The translations under genes were made by a program, and so were the position numbers. Positions 6,847 to 14,122 of a DNA stretch of 15,647 nt are shown in pieces; position 1 is the first letter of the stretch; each line of letters begins with the position of its first letter. Under the pieces are notes generated by a model, which saw only the letters and a list, made by a program, of their open reading frames with translations, was not told the origin of the DNA and did not search any database. The DNA comes from Rhodospirillales bacterium (GTDB lineage: Bacteria > Pseudomonadota > Alphaproteobacteria > Geminicoccales > Geminicoccaceae): the NCBI GenBank assembly GCA_007131045.1, contig SLRI01000398.1:1-15647 (forward strand), given 5' to 3'.

Positions 6847-7713
6847 TCAGCCGCCGGCCGCGGTCGGCGCGGATGCTGCAGCCTTAGCGACCCAGACCGG
6901 ATGCGCGAAGGCCGCCACGTGCACTTCCGGGGTGTAGTAGCGCAGGCCTTCCGGGATCGGCCGGGCGCGCAGCATGTCGATCCGCACCCGGCGCCGCGTG
7001 GTATCGTCCGAGGCCCAGCCCAGCGCCATGAAGCCGCCGACATAGGTGGGCACCACGGTGAGGAGAAAGTCGACATCGGCGAAGCCGACCGCCCGTTTCC
7101 TGGCCATCACGTCGGCCAGTTCCTGGGCGGCGAGCGCCGGATTGCCGGCCTGCGTCACCAGAATGCCGCCCTCGTTCAGCCGGCTGCGGCAGTCGCGATA
7201 GAACGATTCGGTGAACAGTGCGGCACCCGGCCCGATCGGGTCGGTCGAATCGACCAGGATGACGTCGAAGCGCTCGCCGTCTCGGGCCATGAAGGCGGCA
7301 GCATCGCCGAAGCTGAGCTCGAGCCTCGGATCGTCGAACGCGCCGTCGCTCAGGCTCGGCAGGTACTTTTTGCAGAACGCGATCACACCGGGATCGAGCT
7401 CGGCCTTGACGACCCGCTGCACCGAGCCGTGCTTGACCACCTCGCGCAGCGTCCCACCGTCGCCGCCGCCGACGATGCACACACTGCGCACCCGGCCGTG
7501 CGCCAGAAGGGCCGGGTGGACCAGCATCTCGTGATAGGCGAACTCGTCGCCGGTGGTGGTCTGGACGATGCCGTCGAGCGCCAGCACCCGGCCCCATTGC
7601 GGGCTCTCGAAGAGGATCAGGTCCTGATGCTCGGTCTTGTCGTGGTAGAGCACCTCGGTGACCTTGATCTGCTGCCGCCAGCCCGCATGCAACGTCTCGG
7701 TAAACCACTCCAT
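6847..7713 (-). CDS. speE: Spermidine synthase (polyamine aminopropyltransferase)
   Basis: 288 residues, a normal length for bacterial SpeE. It transfers an aminopropyl group from decarboxylated S-adenosylmethionine to putrescine in the cytoplasm. Seen in the sequence: the N-terminal beta domain WFTETLHAGWRQQIKV, the substrate strand QTTTGDEFAYHEMLVHPAL, the nucleotide-binding loop GGGDGG at 82-87, AELDPGVI (about 104-111, the usual V-E-I-D position), and the catalytic DSTDPIGPG at 155-163. The ATG at 7713 is chosen over the ATG two codons upstream because AGGAG lies seven bases before 7713 but only one base before 7719. Leu-37-type fusions and extra membrane helices seen in some aminopropyltransferases are absent. 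The gene follows a small membrane protein gene in the same direction after 67 bases. No adjacent speD is visible. Confidence 0.95.
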   Translation of the reverse strand: MEWFTETLHAGWRQQIKVTEVLYHDKTEHQDLILFESPQWGRVLALDGIVQTTTGDEFAYHEMLVHPALLAHGRVRSVCIVGGGDGGTLREVVKHGSVQRVVKAELDPGVIAFCKKYLPSLSDGAFDDPRLELSFGDAAAFMARDGERFDVILVDSTDPIGPGAALFTESFYRDCRSRLNEGGILVTQAGNPALAAQELADVMARKRAVGFADVDFLLTVVPTYVGGFMALGWASDDTTRRRVRIDMLRARPIPEGLRYYTPEVHVAAFAHPVWVAKAAASAPTAAGG

Positions 7714-7720
7714 CGGCATT

Positions 7721-7725
7721 CTCCT
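7721..7725 (-). promoter_or_regulatory. Ribosome binding site that fixes the speE start
   Basis: AGGAG on the minus strand. Its distance of seven bases to the ATG at 7713, against one base to the ATG at 7719, decides the start codon. Confidence 0.7.
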
Positions 7726-7780
7726 GCCTCGCCCTTTCCGCTCGCTCGTGGTCTAGGGGGACGTCCGACGAAGGTAAAGG

Positions 7781-8215
7781 TCAGAGCCCGCCTGCGACCG
7801 GGATGCGTCTCGAGCCCAGCAGGCGGAGGCTGCGCAGCACGGCGGAGGCGGCCACCAGGCAGCCCCAGGCGACGACGAAGAGCCCGACCGGCACGGCGGC
7901 ACCGTTGCCGCTGAGGATCAGCGTCCAGAGCAGGCCGATGAACAAGAGCGTCGCCCGCCAGACGCCAGAGGTGATTGCCCGCGGCACGTTCCAGACGGCG
8001 GGCTCCGGCGGGTCGAGCAGGACCAGGAGCACGTTGAGCAGCAAGAGCGCATAGGGCAGCAGCGGCAGCGCCGCCCGGGTGGCCTCGCCCGCCAGCATTG
8101 CCGGGTCGACCAGGAGGGCTGCCAGCGGGAACGCGAGGACACAAGCGACGCATTCACCGAGCACGGCCGAAAGCGGCAGGCGGCGGTCGGGGACGACCAA
8201 CGATCTCGTCGACAT
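7781..8215 (-). CDS. Small four-helix inner-membrane protein of unknown function
   Basis: 144 residues with four clear hydrophobic segments: about 13-36 (LSAVLGECVACVLAFPLAAL), 50-68 (LPLLPYALLLLNVLLVLL), 83-102 (GVWRATLLFIGLLWTLIL) and 107-130. Basic residues at the N-terminus (RSLVVPDRR) and at the C-terminus (RSLRLLGSRR) suggest both ends face the cytoplasm. The start chosen is the ATG at 8215 with GGAG seven bases upstream. A TTG 30 bases earlier is possible but unsupported. It lies between ilvD and speE on the same strand, yet no functional link is evident. No family recognised. Confidence 0.75.
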   Translation of the reverse strand: MSTRSLVVPDRRLPLSAVLGECVACVLAFPLAALLVDPAMLAGEATRAALPLLPYALLLLNVLLVLLDPPEPAVWNVPRAITSGVWRATLLFIGLLWTLILSGNGAAVPVGLFVVAWGCLVAASAVLRSLRLLGSRRIPVAGGL

Positions 8216-8326
8216 GCGGCGGCTCCGGGGCTGACGAACGGACAAACCTACTAGCCCGCGCCCCGGCCCCTCGCCACCGCGTCCCGCCGTCCGACATACG
8301 CCGAGGCGGTGCCCGGCTTTACCGTA

Positions 8327-8352
8327 CCGCCCGCCATTCAGCCATCGGGCGG
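8327..8352 (-). terminator. GC-rich hairpin directly after ilvD
   Basis: CCGCCCG (8327-8333) and CGGGCGG (8346-8352) form a perfect 7-bp stem with a 12-base loop, beginning one base after the ilvD stop on the minus strand. There is no run of U after it, so it is more likely an mRNA 3'-end stabiliser, a weak terminator or a Rho-assisted end than a classical intrinsic terminator. Confidence 0.35.
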
Positions 8353-8353
8353 C

Positions 8354-10081
8354 TCAGAGATCGGCGTAGACGTGGGTCTCCGCTGCGGCACCCGGGTGGG
8401 TCACCGCCCCCTTCTCGGCCGAGCCCACGGTCTGCGCGTATTTCCACAAGGCACCCGAGCCGTAGTCGGTGGATCGCGGCTGCCAGGCCTGGCGGCGGGC
8501 GTCGAGCGTGGCGGCATCGAGCTCGACGTCGAGCGTGCCCGCGGCAGCGTCGATGACGATGATGTCGCCGTTCTCCAAGAGGCCGATCGGCCCGCCGACC
8601 GCGGCCTCGGGGCCGACATGGCCGATGCAGAAGCCGCGGGTGGCGCCCGAGAACCTTCCGTCGGTGATCAGCGCCACCTTGTCCCCCATGCCCTGGCCGT
8701 AGATCGCCGAGGTGACGCCCAGCATCTCGCGCATCCCGGGGCCGCCCTTGGGCCCCTCGTAGCGGATGACGATGACGTCGCCGGCCTGGTACTTCTCGGC
8801 CTGGATCGCCGCCATGGCGTCCTCCTCGCAGTCGAAGACCAGGGCCGGGCCCTTGAACTGGAGGCTCGGCAGGCCCGCCACCTTGACCATCGCCCCTTCG
8901 CTGGCGAGCGAGCCCTTGAGCCCGACGACGCCGCCCCAGGTGGTGATCGGGTTCGAGGTCGGGCGGACGATGACCTGCTCCTCGTTGAAGGGCACGTCCT
9001 TCAGGTTTTCGGCGATCGTCTTGCCGGTGACGGTGATGCAGTCGCCGTGCAGGTAGCCGCCGTCGAAGAGCGCCTTCATCAAGAGCGGCACGCCGCCGGC
9101 CTCGGCCAGGTCCTTCATCACGTATTTGCCGGCCGGCTTGAGGTCGGCGATGTAGGGGGTATCGCGGAAGATCGCGGCCACGTCGTGCAGGTCGAAGTCG
9201 ATTCCGGCCTCGTGCGCGATCGCCGGCAGGTGCAGCGCCCCGTTGGTCGAGCCGCCGGAGGCCGCGACCACGCGGGCGGCATTCTCCAGGCTCTTCAGGG
9301 TGACGATGTCGCGCGGCCGGATGTTGTGCTCGAGCAGCCGCATCACCGCCTCGCCCGAGGCCTCGGCCCAGCGGTCGCGGACTTCCATGGGTGCGGGGGT
9401 GCCGGCCGAGCCGGGCAGTGCGAGGCCGATCGCCTCGGAGACGCAGGCCATGGTGTTGGCGGTGAACTGGCCGCCGCAGGAGCCGGCCGAGGGACAGGCC
9501 ACGGATTCCAAGAGCTCGAGGTCGGCGTCGCTCATCTTGCCCACGGCGTGCTCGCCCACGGCCTCGAAGACGTCCTGGATGGTGACGTCGCGGCCCTTGA
9601 ACCGGCCGGGCAGGATCGAGCCGCCATACATGAAGACGGCGGGGACGTTGAGCCGGACCATGGCCATCATCAGCCCGGGCAGTGACTTGTCGCAGCCGGC
9701 GAGGCCGACCATCGCATCGTAGGCGTGGCCGCGCATCGTGAGCTCGGTCGAATCGGCGATCACCTCGCGGCTGACCAGCGAGGATTTCATGCCCTGGTGG
9801 CCCATGGCGATGCCGTCGGTGACGGTGATCGTGGTGAACTCCCTGGGCGTGCCGCCGGCCCGCGCCACGCCCTGCTTGACCACCTGGGCCTGGCGGCCGA
9901 GTGCGATGTTGCAAGGCGCCGCCTCGTTCCACGTCGTCACCACGCCGACGAACGGCCGCGCCATGTCCTCGCGCGACAGGCCCATGGCGTAATAGTACGA
10001 GCGGTGGGGGGCGCGGCCCGGCCCGACGGTGGCGTGGCGGCTGGGCAAGCGGCTCTTGTCGAAGATGGTGACGGTGGTCAT
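8354..10081 (-). CDS. ilvD: Dihydroxy-acid dehydratase
   Basis: 575 residues. Converts 2,3-dihydroxy-isovalerate and 2,3-dihydroxy-3-methylvalerate to the 2-oxo acid precursors of valine, leucine and isoleucine, using an iron-sulfur cluster and Mg2+. Cluster ligands are visible as Cys57 (NEAAPCNIA), Cys130 (AGCDKSLPG, with the adjacent Asp a metal ligand) and Cys202 (PSAGSCGGQFTANT). The C-terminal GRFSGATRGFCIGHVGPEA motif of the IlvD/Edd family is intact. The length (575) and the PCN motif fit the shorter type usually associated with a [2Fe-2S] cluster rather than the roughly 615-residue E. coli form with [4Fe-4S]. A sugar-acid dehydratase such as arabonate dehydratase belongs to the same family, but the overall match favours IlvD. 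The ATG at 10081 follows an AGGGAG. The gene stands alone, divergent from the BrkB-like gene. Confidence 0.95.
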   Translation of the reverse strand: MTTVTIFDKSRLPSRHATVGPGRAPHRSYYYAMGLSREDMARPFVGVVTTWNEAAPCNIALGRQAQVVKQGVARAGGTPREFTTITVTDGIAMGHQGMKSSLVSREVIADSTELTMRGHAYDAMVGLAGCDKSLPGLMMAMVRLNVPAVFMYGGSILPGRFKGRDVTIQDVFEAVGEHAVGKMSDADLELLESVACPSAGSCGGQFTANTMACVSEAIGLALPGSAGTPAPMEVRDRWAEASGEAVMRLLEHNIRPRDIVTLKSLENAARVVAASGGSTNGALHLPAIAHEAGIDFDLHDVAAIFRDTPYIADLKPAGKYVMKDLAEAGGVPLLMKALFDGGYLHGDCITVTGKTIAENLKDVPFNEEQVIVRPTSNPITTWGGVVGLKGSLASEGAMVKVAGLPSLQFKGPALVFDCEEDAMAAIQAEKYQAGDVIVIRYEGPKGGPGMREMLGVTSAIYGQGMGDKVALITDGRFSGATRGFCIGHVGPEAAVGGPIGLLENGDIIVIDAAAGTLDVELDAATLDARRQAWQPRSTDYGSGALWKYAQTVGSAEKGAVTHPGAAAETHVYADL

Positions 10082-10147
10082 CGGCTCCCTCTTTTCCTCT
10101 CGCCCGCGGCACGGCTCACGAGATTGCGCCCCGGGTGTTGGCTGGGG

Positions 10148-10182
10148 ACCATAGTCAGGGGGGCTGCGGCTGACTAGTTAAT
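10148..10182. promoter_or_regulatory. Perfect inverted repeat in the ilvD / yihY-like divergent region
   Basis: TAGTCAG (10152-10158) and CTGACTA (10170-10176) form a perfect 7-bp inverted repeat around 11 bases. On the minus strand TAGTCA (as -35) is followed after 17 bases by TATGGT (rc of 10148-10153), a plausible weak ilvD promoter. On the plus strand the matching arm is followed by GTTAAT (10177-10182) with less good spacing. The element could be an operator, overlapping divergent promoters, or both. Confidence 0.45.
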
Positions 10183-10233
10183 GGGCGACGGTGGAGCGCA
10201 GAATCGCTGATTCGCGGCGCCGCCGGGAGACGG

Positions 10234-11277
10234 ATGTTGAGTGGCGACGACCACGCGACCAGGGATGGAACGACGGGGCGGATGGCAGCAGGAACGACCA
10301 ATCTCGAGCGGCGTGGCCGGCGCGGCCGCTACCGGCCGGTGCGGTTGACGCCGATCGAGCCTTTCGCCACGACCGAGTTCGAGCGGCGGACGTCGCCGGT
10401 GCGGACGCGGCGCATGCGGCCGCCGGATCTCGGCTGGTACCGCCGGATTCTCTGGCCGGCGGTGGATCATTTCATCAACGACGAAGGCTTCGTGCTCGCC
10501 GGCTACATCGCGTTCACCGTCTTCTTCGCGGTCTTCCCCTTCCTCATCTTTCTCTTGGCGATGGCGGCCTGGCTCGGCCAGCTCGATGCCGCGGGCGAGT
10601 TCATCGCGATCTCGCTCGACGTGCTGCCGGGCGAGGTAGCGGTTGTTTTGGAGCCGGCGCTCCGGGATATTCGCGGGGCGCCGCACGGCACGTTGGTCAC
10701 CTTCTCGATCCTGCTCGCCATCTGGCTCGCCTCCTCGGGGCTCGAGAGCCTCCGGCATGCGCTCAACATGGCGCACAGGGTCAGCGATCCGCAGAGCTTC
10801 TGGTACAATCGCCTGGCCAGCATGGCGATGACCGTGGCGGTCTCGATCATCATCATCGCGGCGATGACGCTGATGGTCGGCATACCGCTCGCCGACAACA
10901 TCATGGCCTGGCTCGCCGAGCACGAGCGGATCGAGCGGGGGGTCGGGCTGGCGGTGCGCTACGGCGGCGGCTTGGCCCTGCTCTTCTTTTTGACCCTCTC
11001 GCTCTACCTCTTGCTGCCGAACTGCAAGCTGCGGGTGGTCGACGTGCTGCCCGGGACGATCGTTTCGGCCGCCTCCTGGCTGCTCGCGACCAAGGCGTAC
11101 TCCGTCTATCTGACCAACTTCGGCCGCTACAGCATCATCTACGGCAGCCTCGGCGGCGTCATCCTCACGCTCTTCTTCTTCTATATTTCGGCCTGCATCT
11201 TCATCATCGGCGCACAGCTCAATGCGGCGATCATGCGCGAGCGGGCGCAACAGGCCGAGCGCCGCGCCGAAGAGTAG
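10234..11277 (+). CDS. YihY/BrkB (UPF0761) family inner-membrane protein
   Basis: 347 residues with about six membrane helices: near 87-113 (FVLAGYIAFTVFFAVFPFLI), 152-172, 197-219 (MAMTVAVSIIIIAAMTLMVG), 243-262, 271-293 and 303-329 (YGSLGGVILTLFFFYISACI). The last helix with YGSLGG and IGAQLNA is the family signature. The family was once called ribonuclease BN by mistake, and its real biochemical role is not settled. The ATG at 10234 has GGGAG four to five bases upstream. A second in-frame ATG at 10282 is possible. The first roughly 85 residues form a long Arg-rich, Pro-containing cytoplasmic tail that is longer than in many homologues. The C-terminus is a charged helix (RERAQQAERRAEE). It is 126 bases upstream of fabI on the same strand, without evidence of a shared role. 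Confidence 0.88.
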   Translation: MLSGDDHATRDGTTGRMAAGTTNLERRGRRGRYRPVRLTPIEPFATTEFERRTSPVRTRRMRPPDLGWYRRILWPAVDHFINDEGFVLAGYIAFTVFFAVFPFLIFLLAMAAWLGQLDAAGEFIAISLDVLPGEVAVVLEPALRDIRGAPHGTLVTFSILLAIWLASSGLESLRHALNMAHRVSDPQSFWYNRLASMAMTVAVSIIIIAAMTLMVGIPLADNIMAWLAEHERIERGVGLAVRYGGGLALLFFLTLSLYLLLPNCKLRVVDVLPGTIVSAASWLLATKAYSVYLTNFGRYSIIYGSLGGVILTLFFFYISACIFIIGAQLNAAIMRERAQQAERRAEE

Positions 11278-11363
11278 GCCGGAGTCGGCATGGCAGGGCG
11301 GTCACAGAACGGCGCGCCGCGGCAGCAGCCCCTTCCGCTCCGGCTGCCTTGGCTCTAAGGTCC

Positions 11364-11394
11364 CCTCGATTCCTGCAACCGTCGATTCGAGGAG
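11364..11394 (+). promoter_or_regulatory. Potential hairpin covering the fabI ribosome binding site
   Basis: CCTCGA (11364-11369) can pair with TCGAGG (11387-11392), overlapping the GAGGAG (11389-11394) that serves fabI nine bases further on. A second possible stem (GGCAGC 11321-11326 with GCTGCC 11343-11348) lies just upstream. The 6-bp stem could limit translation. It could also be chance in GC-rich DNA. Confidence 0.25.
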
Positions 11395-11403
11395 CGCTCG
11401 GCC

Positions 11404-12216
11404 ATGACCACCGCTGCATCGCTGATGGCCGGCAAGCGCGGCCTGATCATGGGGATCGCCAACGAGCGGTCGCTCGCCTGGGGCATCACGAAAGCGGTCG
11501 CTGGCCAGGGTGCCGAGCTCTGCGTCACCTACCAGGGCGAGGCCCTGAAGAAGCGTGTCTCGCCTTTGGCGGGCGAGGTCGGCTGCGACTTCTTGGTGCC
11601 GGCCGACGTCACCGACAGCGCCAGCATGGACGCGCTCTTCGCCGCAATCGAGACGCGCTGGGGCGGGCTCGACTTCGCCGTGCACGCCATCGCCTTCTCC
11701 GACAAGGAGGAGCTCAAGGGCCGCTACGTCGATACCTCGGCCGAAAACTTCCAGAAGACGATGCTGATCTCCTGCTACTCCTTCACCGAGCTCGCCCGGC
11801 GCGCGGCGCCGCTGATGACGGACGGCGGCAGCCTGTTGACCCTGACCTATTATGGAGCGGAGAAGGTGGTGCCGCACTACAACATCATGGGCGTCGCCAA
11901 GGCCGCGCTCGAGGCGAGCGTGCGCTATCTCGCGGCCGACCTCGGCCGGGACGGCATTCGCGTCAACGCCGTCTCGGCGGGGCCGGTGCGCACATTGGCG
12001 GCCTCGGGCATCGGCGATTTCCGCTACATCTTGAAGTGGAACGAGCTGAACGCGCCGTTGAAGCGCAACACCACGCTGGCCGATGTCGGGGGTGCCGGCG
12101 TCTATCTCCTCTCGGATCTAGGCCAGGGCACCACCGGCGAGGTGCTGCACGTCGACAGCGGCTACCATGTCGTCGGCATGAAGGCGGTGGACGCGCCGGA
12201 TATCGCGACGGTCTGA
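11404..12216 (+). CDS. fabI: Enoyl-[acyl-carrier-protein] reductase (NADH)
   Basis: 270 residues. Catalyses the last reduction of each fatty-acid elongation round, in the cytoplasm. It is a short-chain dehydrogenase-type fold with the FabI-specific nucleotide loop GLIMGIANERSLAWGI (13-28) instead of a standard GxxxGxG. The catalytic pair is Tyr159 (YNIMGVAK) and Lys166, with Tyr149 in the TYYGAEK strand, at the same spacing as Tyr146/Tyr156/Lys163 of E. coli FabI. Further family motifs are HAIAFSDKEELKGRY (94-108) and GIRVNAVSAGPVRTLAASGI. The ATG at 11404 has GAGGAG nine bases upstream. One base separates its stop from aroC, and a fabI-aroC pair is common in alphaproteobacteria. Confidence 0.96.
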   Translation: MTTAASLMAGKRGLIMGIANERSLAWGITKAVAGQGAELCVTYQGEALKKRVSPLAGEVGCDFLVPADVTDSASMDALFAAIETRWGGLDFAVHAIAFSDKEELKGRYVDTSAENFQKTMLISCYSFTELARRAAPLMTDGGSLLTLTYYGAEKVVPHYNIMGVAKAALEASVRYLAADLGRDGIRVNAVSAGPVRTLAASGIGDFRYILKWNELNAPLKRNTTLADVGGAGVYLLSDLGQGTTGEVLHVDSGYHVVGMKAVDAPDIATV

Positions 12217-12217
12217 C

Positions 12218-13291
12218 ATGGCCGGCAGCGGTTTCGGCACAGTTTTCCGGTTCACCACCTGGGGCGAGAGCCACGGGGCGGCGATCGGCTGCGTGGTGGA
12301 CGGGGTGCCGTCGTTGCTCGACCTCGAGCCCGCGGACATCCAGTACTGGCTCGACCGGCGCCGGCCCGGGCAGTCGAAATGGACGACGCAGCGCCAGGAG
12401 CCCGATCGGGTCGAGATCCTCTCCGGCGTGTTCGAGGGCAAGACCACGGGCACGCCGATCAGCCTGTTGATCAAGAACGAGGACCAGCGCTCGAAGGACT
12501 ACGGCGACATCGCGGAAGTCTACCGGCCGGGCCACGCCGATTTCACCTATGACCGGAAATACGGGATTCGCGACTATCGCGGCGGCGGCCGCAGCTCGGC
12601 CCGGGAGACCGCGATGCGGGTGGCGGCCGGGGCCATCGCCCGGAAGATTCTGGGCTCCGGCGTCCGGATTCGGGGCTGCATGGTGCAGATGGGCTCGGAC
12701 GCGATCGACCGCGACCGCTTCGATCAGGCGGTGATCGAGCAGAACCCCTTCTGGTGCCCCGATCCCGAGGCTGCGGCACGCTGGGAGGCGCAGCTCGCCC
12801 TGGTCAGGAAGGCGGGCTCGTCGGTGGGCGCGGTGATCGAGGTGGTGGCCGAGGGGGTTCCGGCCGGCCTCGGCGAGCCGGTCTACGACAAGCTCGATGC
12901 CGACCTCGCCAAGGCGATGATGAGCATCAACGCGGTCAAGGGGGTCGAGATCGGCGCCGGAATGGCGGCAGCAGCACTCTCCGGCGAGGCCAATGCCGAC
13001 GAGATCCGGATGGGCCCGGACGGGCCGGTCTTTCTCTCCAACCAGGCCGGCGGCATTCTCGGTGGCATCTCGACCGGCCAGCCCGTCGTCGTCCGCTTCG
13101 CGGTCAAGCCCACCTCCTCGATCCTCCAAGCCCGGCGCAGCATCACCCGGAGCGGCACCGAGACCGAGGTGGTGACCAAGGGCCGCCACGATCCCTGCGT
13201 CGGCATCCGGGCGGTGCCGGTGGGTGAGGCGATGCTGGCCGTCGTGCTCGCCGATCACCTGTTGCGGCACCGGGGTATATTCGGCGGCTGA
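12218..13291 (+). CDS. aroC: Chorismate synthase
   Basis: 357 residues, the usual length. It converts 5-enolpyruvylshikimate-3-phosphate to chorismate with reduced FMN as the last shikimate-pathway step. Signatures seen: FTTWGESHG near the N-terminus, RRPGQSKWTTQRQEPDRVE, the long conserved block from DYGDIAEVYRPGHADFTYD to DYRGGGRSSARET (about 88-129), VKGVEIGAGM, and GGISTGQPVVVRFAVKPTSS. The start at 12218 follows the fabI stop by one base. No clear ribosome binding site is visible, so translation is probably coupled to fabI. The C-terminus ends with the usual ADHLLRH helix. Confidence 0.97.
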   Translation: MAGSGFGTVFRFTTWGESHGAAIGCVVDGVPSLLDLEPADIQYWLDRRRPGQSKWTTQRQEPDRVEILSGVFEGKTTGTPISLLIKNEDQRSKDYGDIAEVYRPGHADFTYDRKYGIRDYRGGGRSSARETAMRVAAGAIARKILGSGVRIRGCMVQMGSDAIDRDRFDQAVIEQNPFWCPDPEAAARWEAQLALVRKAGSSVGAVIEVVAEGVPAGLGEPVYDKLDADLAKAMMSINAVKGVEIGAGMAAAALSGEANADEIRMGPDGPVFLSNQAGGILGGISTGQPVVVRFAVKPTSSILQARRSITRSGTETEVVTKGRHDPCVGIRAVPVGEAMLAVVLADHLLRHRGIFGG

Positions 13292-13367
13292 GATCGGTGA
13301 CCGGGCATTTACCCGACCTTCATTCTGGCGAGGTAGAACAGCCATGCGGATGCCCGCGGCGGTCCCG

Positions 13368-13384
13368 GGGGACAGGAAGTCCCC
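13368..13384 (+). promoter_or_regulatory. Hairpin in the leader of the PAS_5-like gene
   Basis: GGGGAC (13368-13373) and GTCCCC (13379-13384) form a perfect 6-bp stem with the loop AGGAA. An alternative partner GTCCC lies at 13362-13366, so two structures compete. It lies about 41 bases before the gene start, with no U run. It could be a leader structure or a Rho-type end for fabI-aroC. Confidence 0.3.
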
Positions 13385-13425
13385 TCGCGGCGGGAGCACT
13401 AAACACCTCAGGTAGAGGAAATGAC

Positions 13426-13887
13426 ATGATGCAGTGGGTGCACAAGCGCTCCTTGCCGATTCCGGCGTTGACCATCGCCGATCCGGCGCTGATCGTCGCC
13501 TATCGCTATTGGTCCGAGCGACGGGACGGCGCCTTCCTGCCGCCGCGTTGTGCCGTCGACACGCCGACCTTCCGCCTCCTCGTTCCCGACGCGAACTGGC
13601 TCCGGCCCGGCGCCTACGATGGCCGGCTGGCACCGTTCCTCCCGGCGACGCAGGTGCATGCCCCCTCGATCACCCTCGAGGAATCCCTGCGGCTCGATCT
13701 CGACGGCGCCTTCGTCACCGGCGTGCCCCACCTGCAACTGGTCGAGCTCAAGGTGAAGGGGCGCTCCCTCCTCTACCAGCAATTGCTTTTGCCTACGGCG
13801 GATGACGGCACCAAGGTGAACGAGCTGTTGGAGGTCAGCAAGCTCGGCGCGCTCCGTCTGGTCCAACCCGGTGCCAGTGCGGCTTAG
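13426..13887 (+). CDS. PAS_5-like small protein of unknown function
   Basis: 153 residues. The segment about 20-60 (ALIVAYRYWSERRDGAFLPPRCAVDTPTFRLLVP) resembles the start of the PAS_5 family of alphaproteobacterial proteins (a YW motif, an LP-R-x-x-[VI]D motif, then a hydrophobic strand). The end (LLYQQLLLPTADDGTKVNELLEVSKL, about 115-140) resembles the closing strand of the same family. The middle is less typical, so this is a divergent member or a look-alike. There is no signal peptide or membrane segment. The ATG at 13426 is chosen because AGAGGA sits six bases upstream. A second ATG follows immediately and a dead-end ATG precedes it. PAS proteins sense small ligands or act in signalling, but no partner domain is attached. 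It lies 134 bases after aroC and is probably its own unit, ending at the terminator at 13989-14023. Confidence 0.7.
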   Translation: MMQWVHKRSLPIPALTIADPALIVAYRYWSERRDGAFLPPRCAVDTPTFRLLVPDANWLRPGAYDGRLAPFLPATQVHAPSITLEESLRLDLDGAFVTGVPHLQLVELKVKGRSLLYQQLLLPTADDGTKVNELLEVSKLGALRLVQPGASAA

Positions 13888-13915
13888 CCGCGGGAAAATC
13901 GGTCGCCGGCGCACC

Positions 13916-13939
13916 GTTATGTGACTTTTCGCACATAAC
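13916..13939. promoter_or_regulatory. CRP/FNR-like palindrome
   Basis: GTTATGTG (13916-13923) and CACATAAC (13932-13939) are perfect 8-bp inverted arms with an 8-base spacer. The TGTG-N8-CACA layout matches the CRP site frame (TGTGA-N6-TCACA) except for one base. It lies 29 bases after the PAS_5-like gene. It may be an operator for a transcript starting downstream, or an RNA hairpin in the 3' untranslated region. Confidence 0.5.
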
Positions 13940-13988
13940 TCGATCGCCAGCCGTGCTTTGTCAGCCTGGCTGAGGGCTATGACTTCGA

Positions 13989-14023
13989 ACCTGTGGGGCG
14001 ACGTGCCTCACAGGTCTTTTTTT
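13989..14023 (+). terminator. Strong Rho-independent terminator
   Basis: ACCTGTGGGG (13989-13998) pairs with CCTCACAGGT (14006-14015), a 10-bp stem with one G-U pair and a 7-base loop, followed by C and seven T (14017-14023). It is the clearest intrinsic terminator in the window. It would end the transcript of the PAS_5-like gene, or a small RNA made from the gap, or act as an attenuator before the aminotransferase gene 100 bases on. Confidence 0.88.
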
Positions 14024-14042
14024 GCCGCCCCTGCCCGCTCCC

Positions 14043-14066
14043 CGATCTCGCACACCTCGATCTCGC
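14043..14066. repeat. 9-bp direct repeat upstream of the aminotransferase
   Basis: CGATCTCGC occurs at 14043-14051 and 14058-14066 (15 bp period), between the terminator and a possible -10 (TATAGG, 14086-14091). May be a regulator site; no matching -35 is visible. Confidence 0.4.
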
Positions 14067-14122
14067 CTAAGGGCCAGCGGCCTGCTATAGGGCTGGCGAT
14101 CGAGCATGGGGGAGGACGAGAG

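Noticed and set aside
11682..11708. Ala97 of FabI at the position of E. coli Gly93 as a sign of triclosan resistance
   Set aside because: Staphylococcus aureus FabI also carries Ala at the equivalent position and is triclosan sensitive, so Ala alone is not evidence of resistance.
13297..13425. Upstream in-frame extension of the PAS_5-like gene to 13297
   Set aside because: It has no ribosome binding site and runs through the leader hairpin. AGAGGA at 13414-13419 places the start at 13426.
13978..13998. TTCGAAC near 13984 as the T-loop of a tRNA
   Set aside because: The flanking bases do not pair as a T-stem and no acceptor or anticodon stem is found. The segment is the start of the terminator hairpin.
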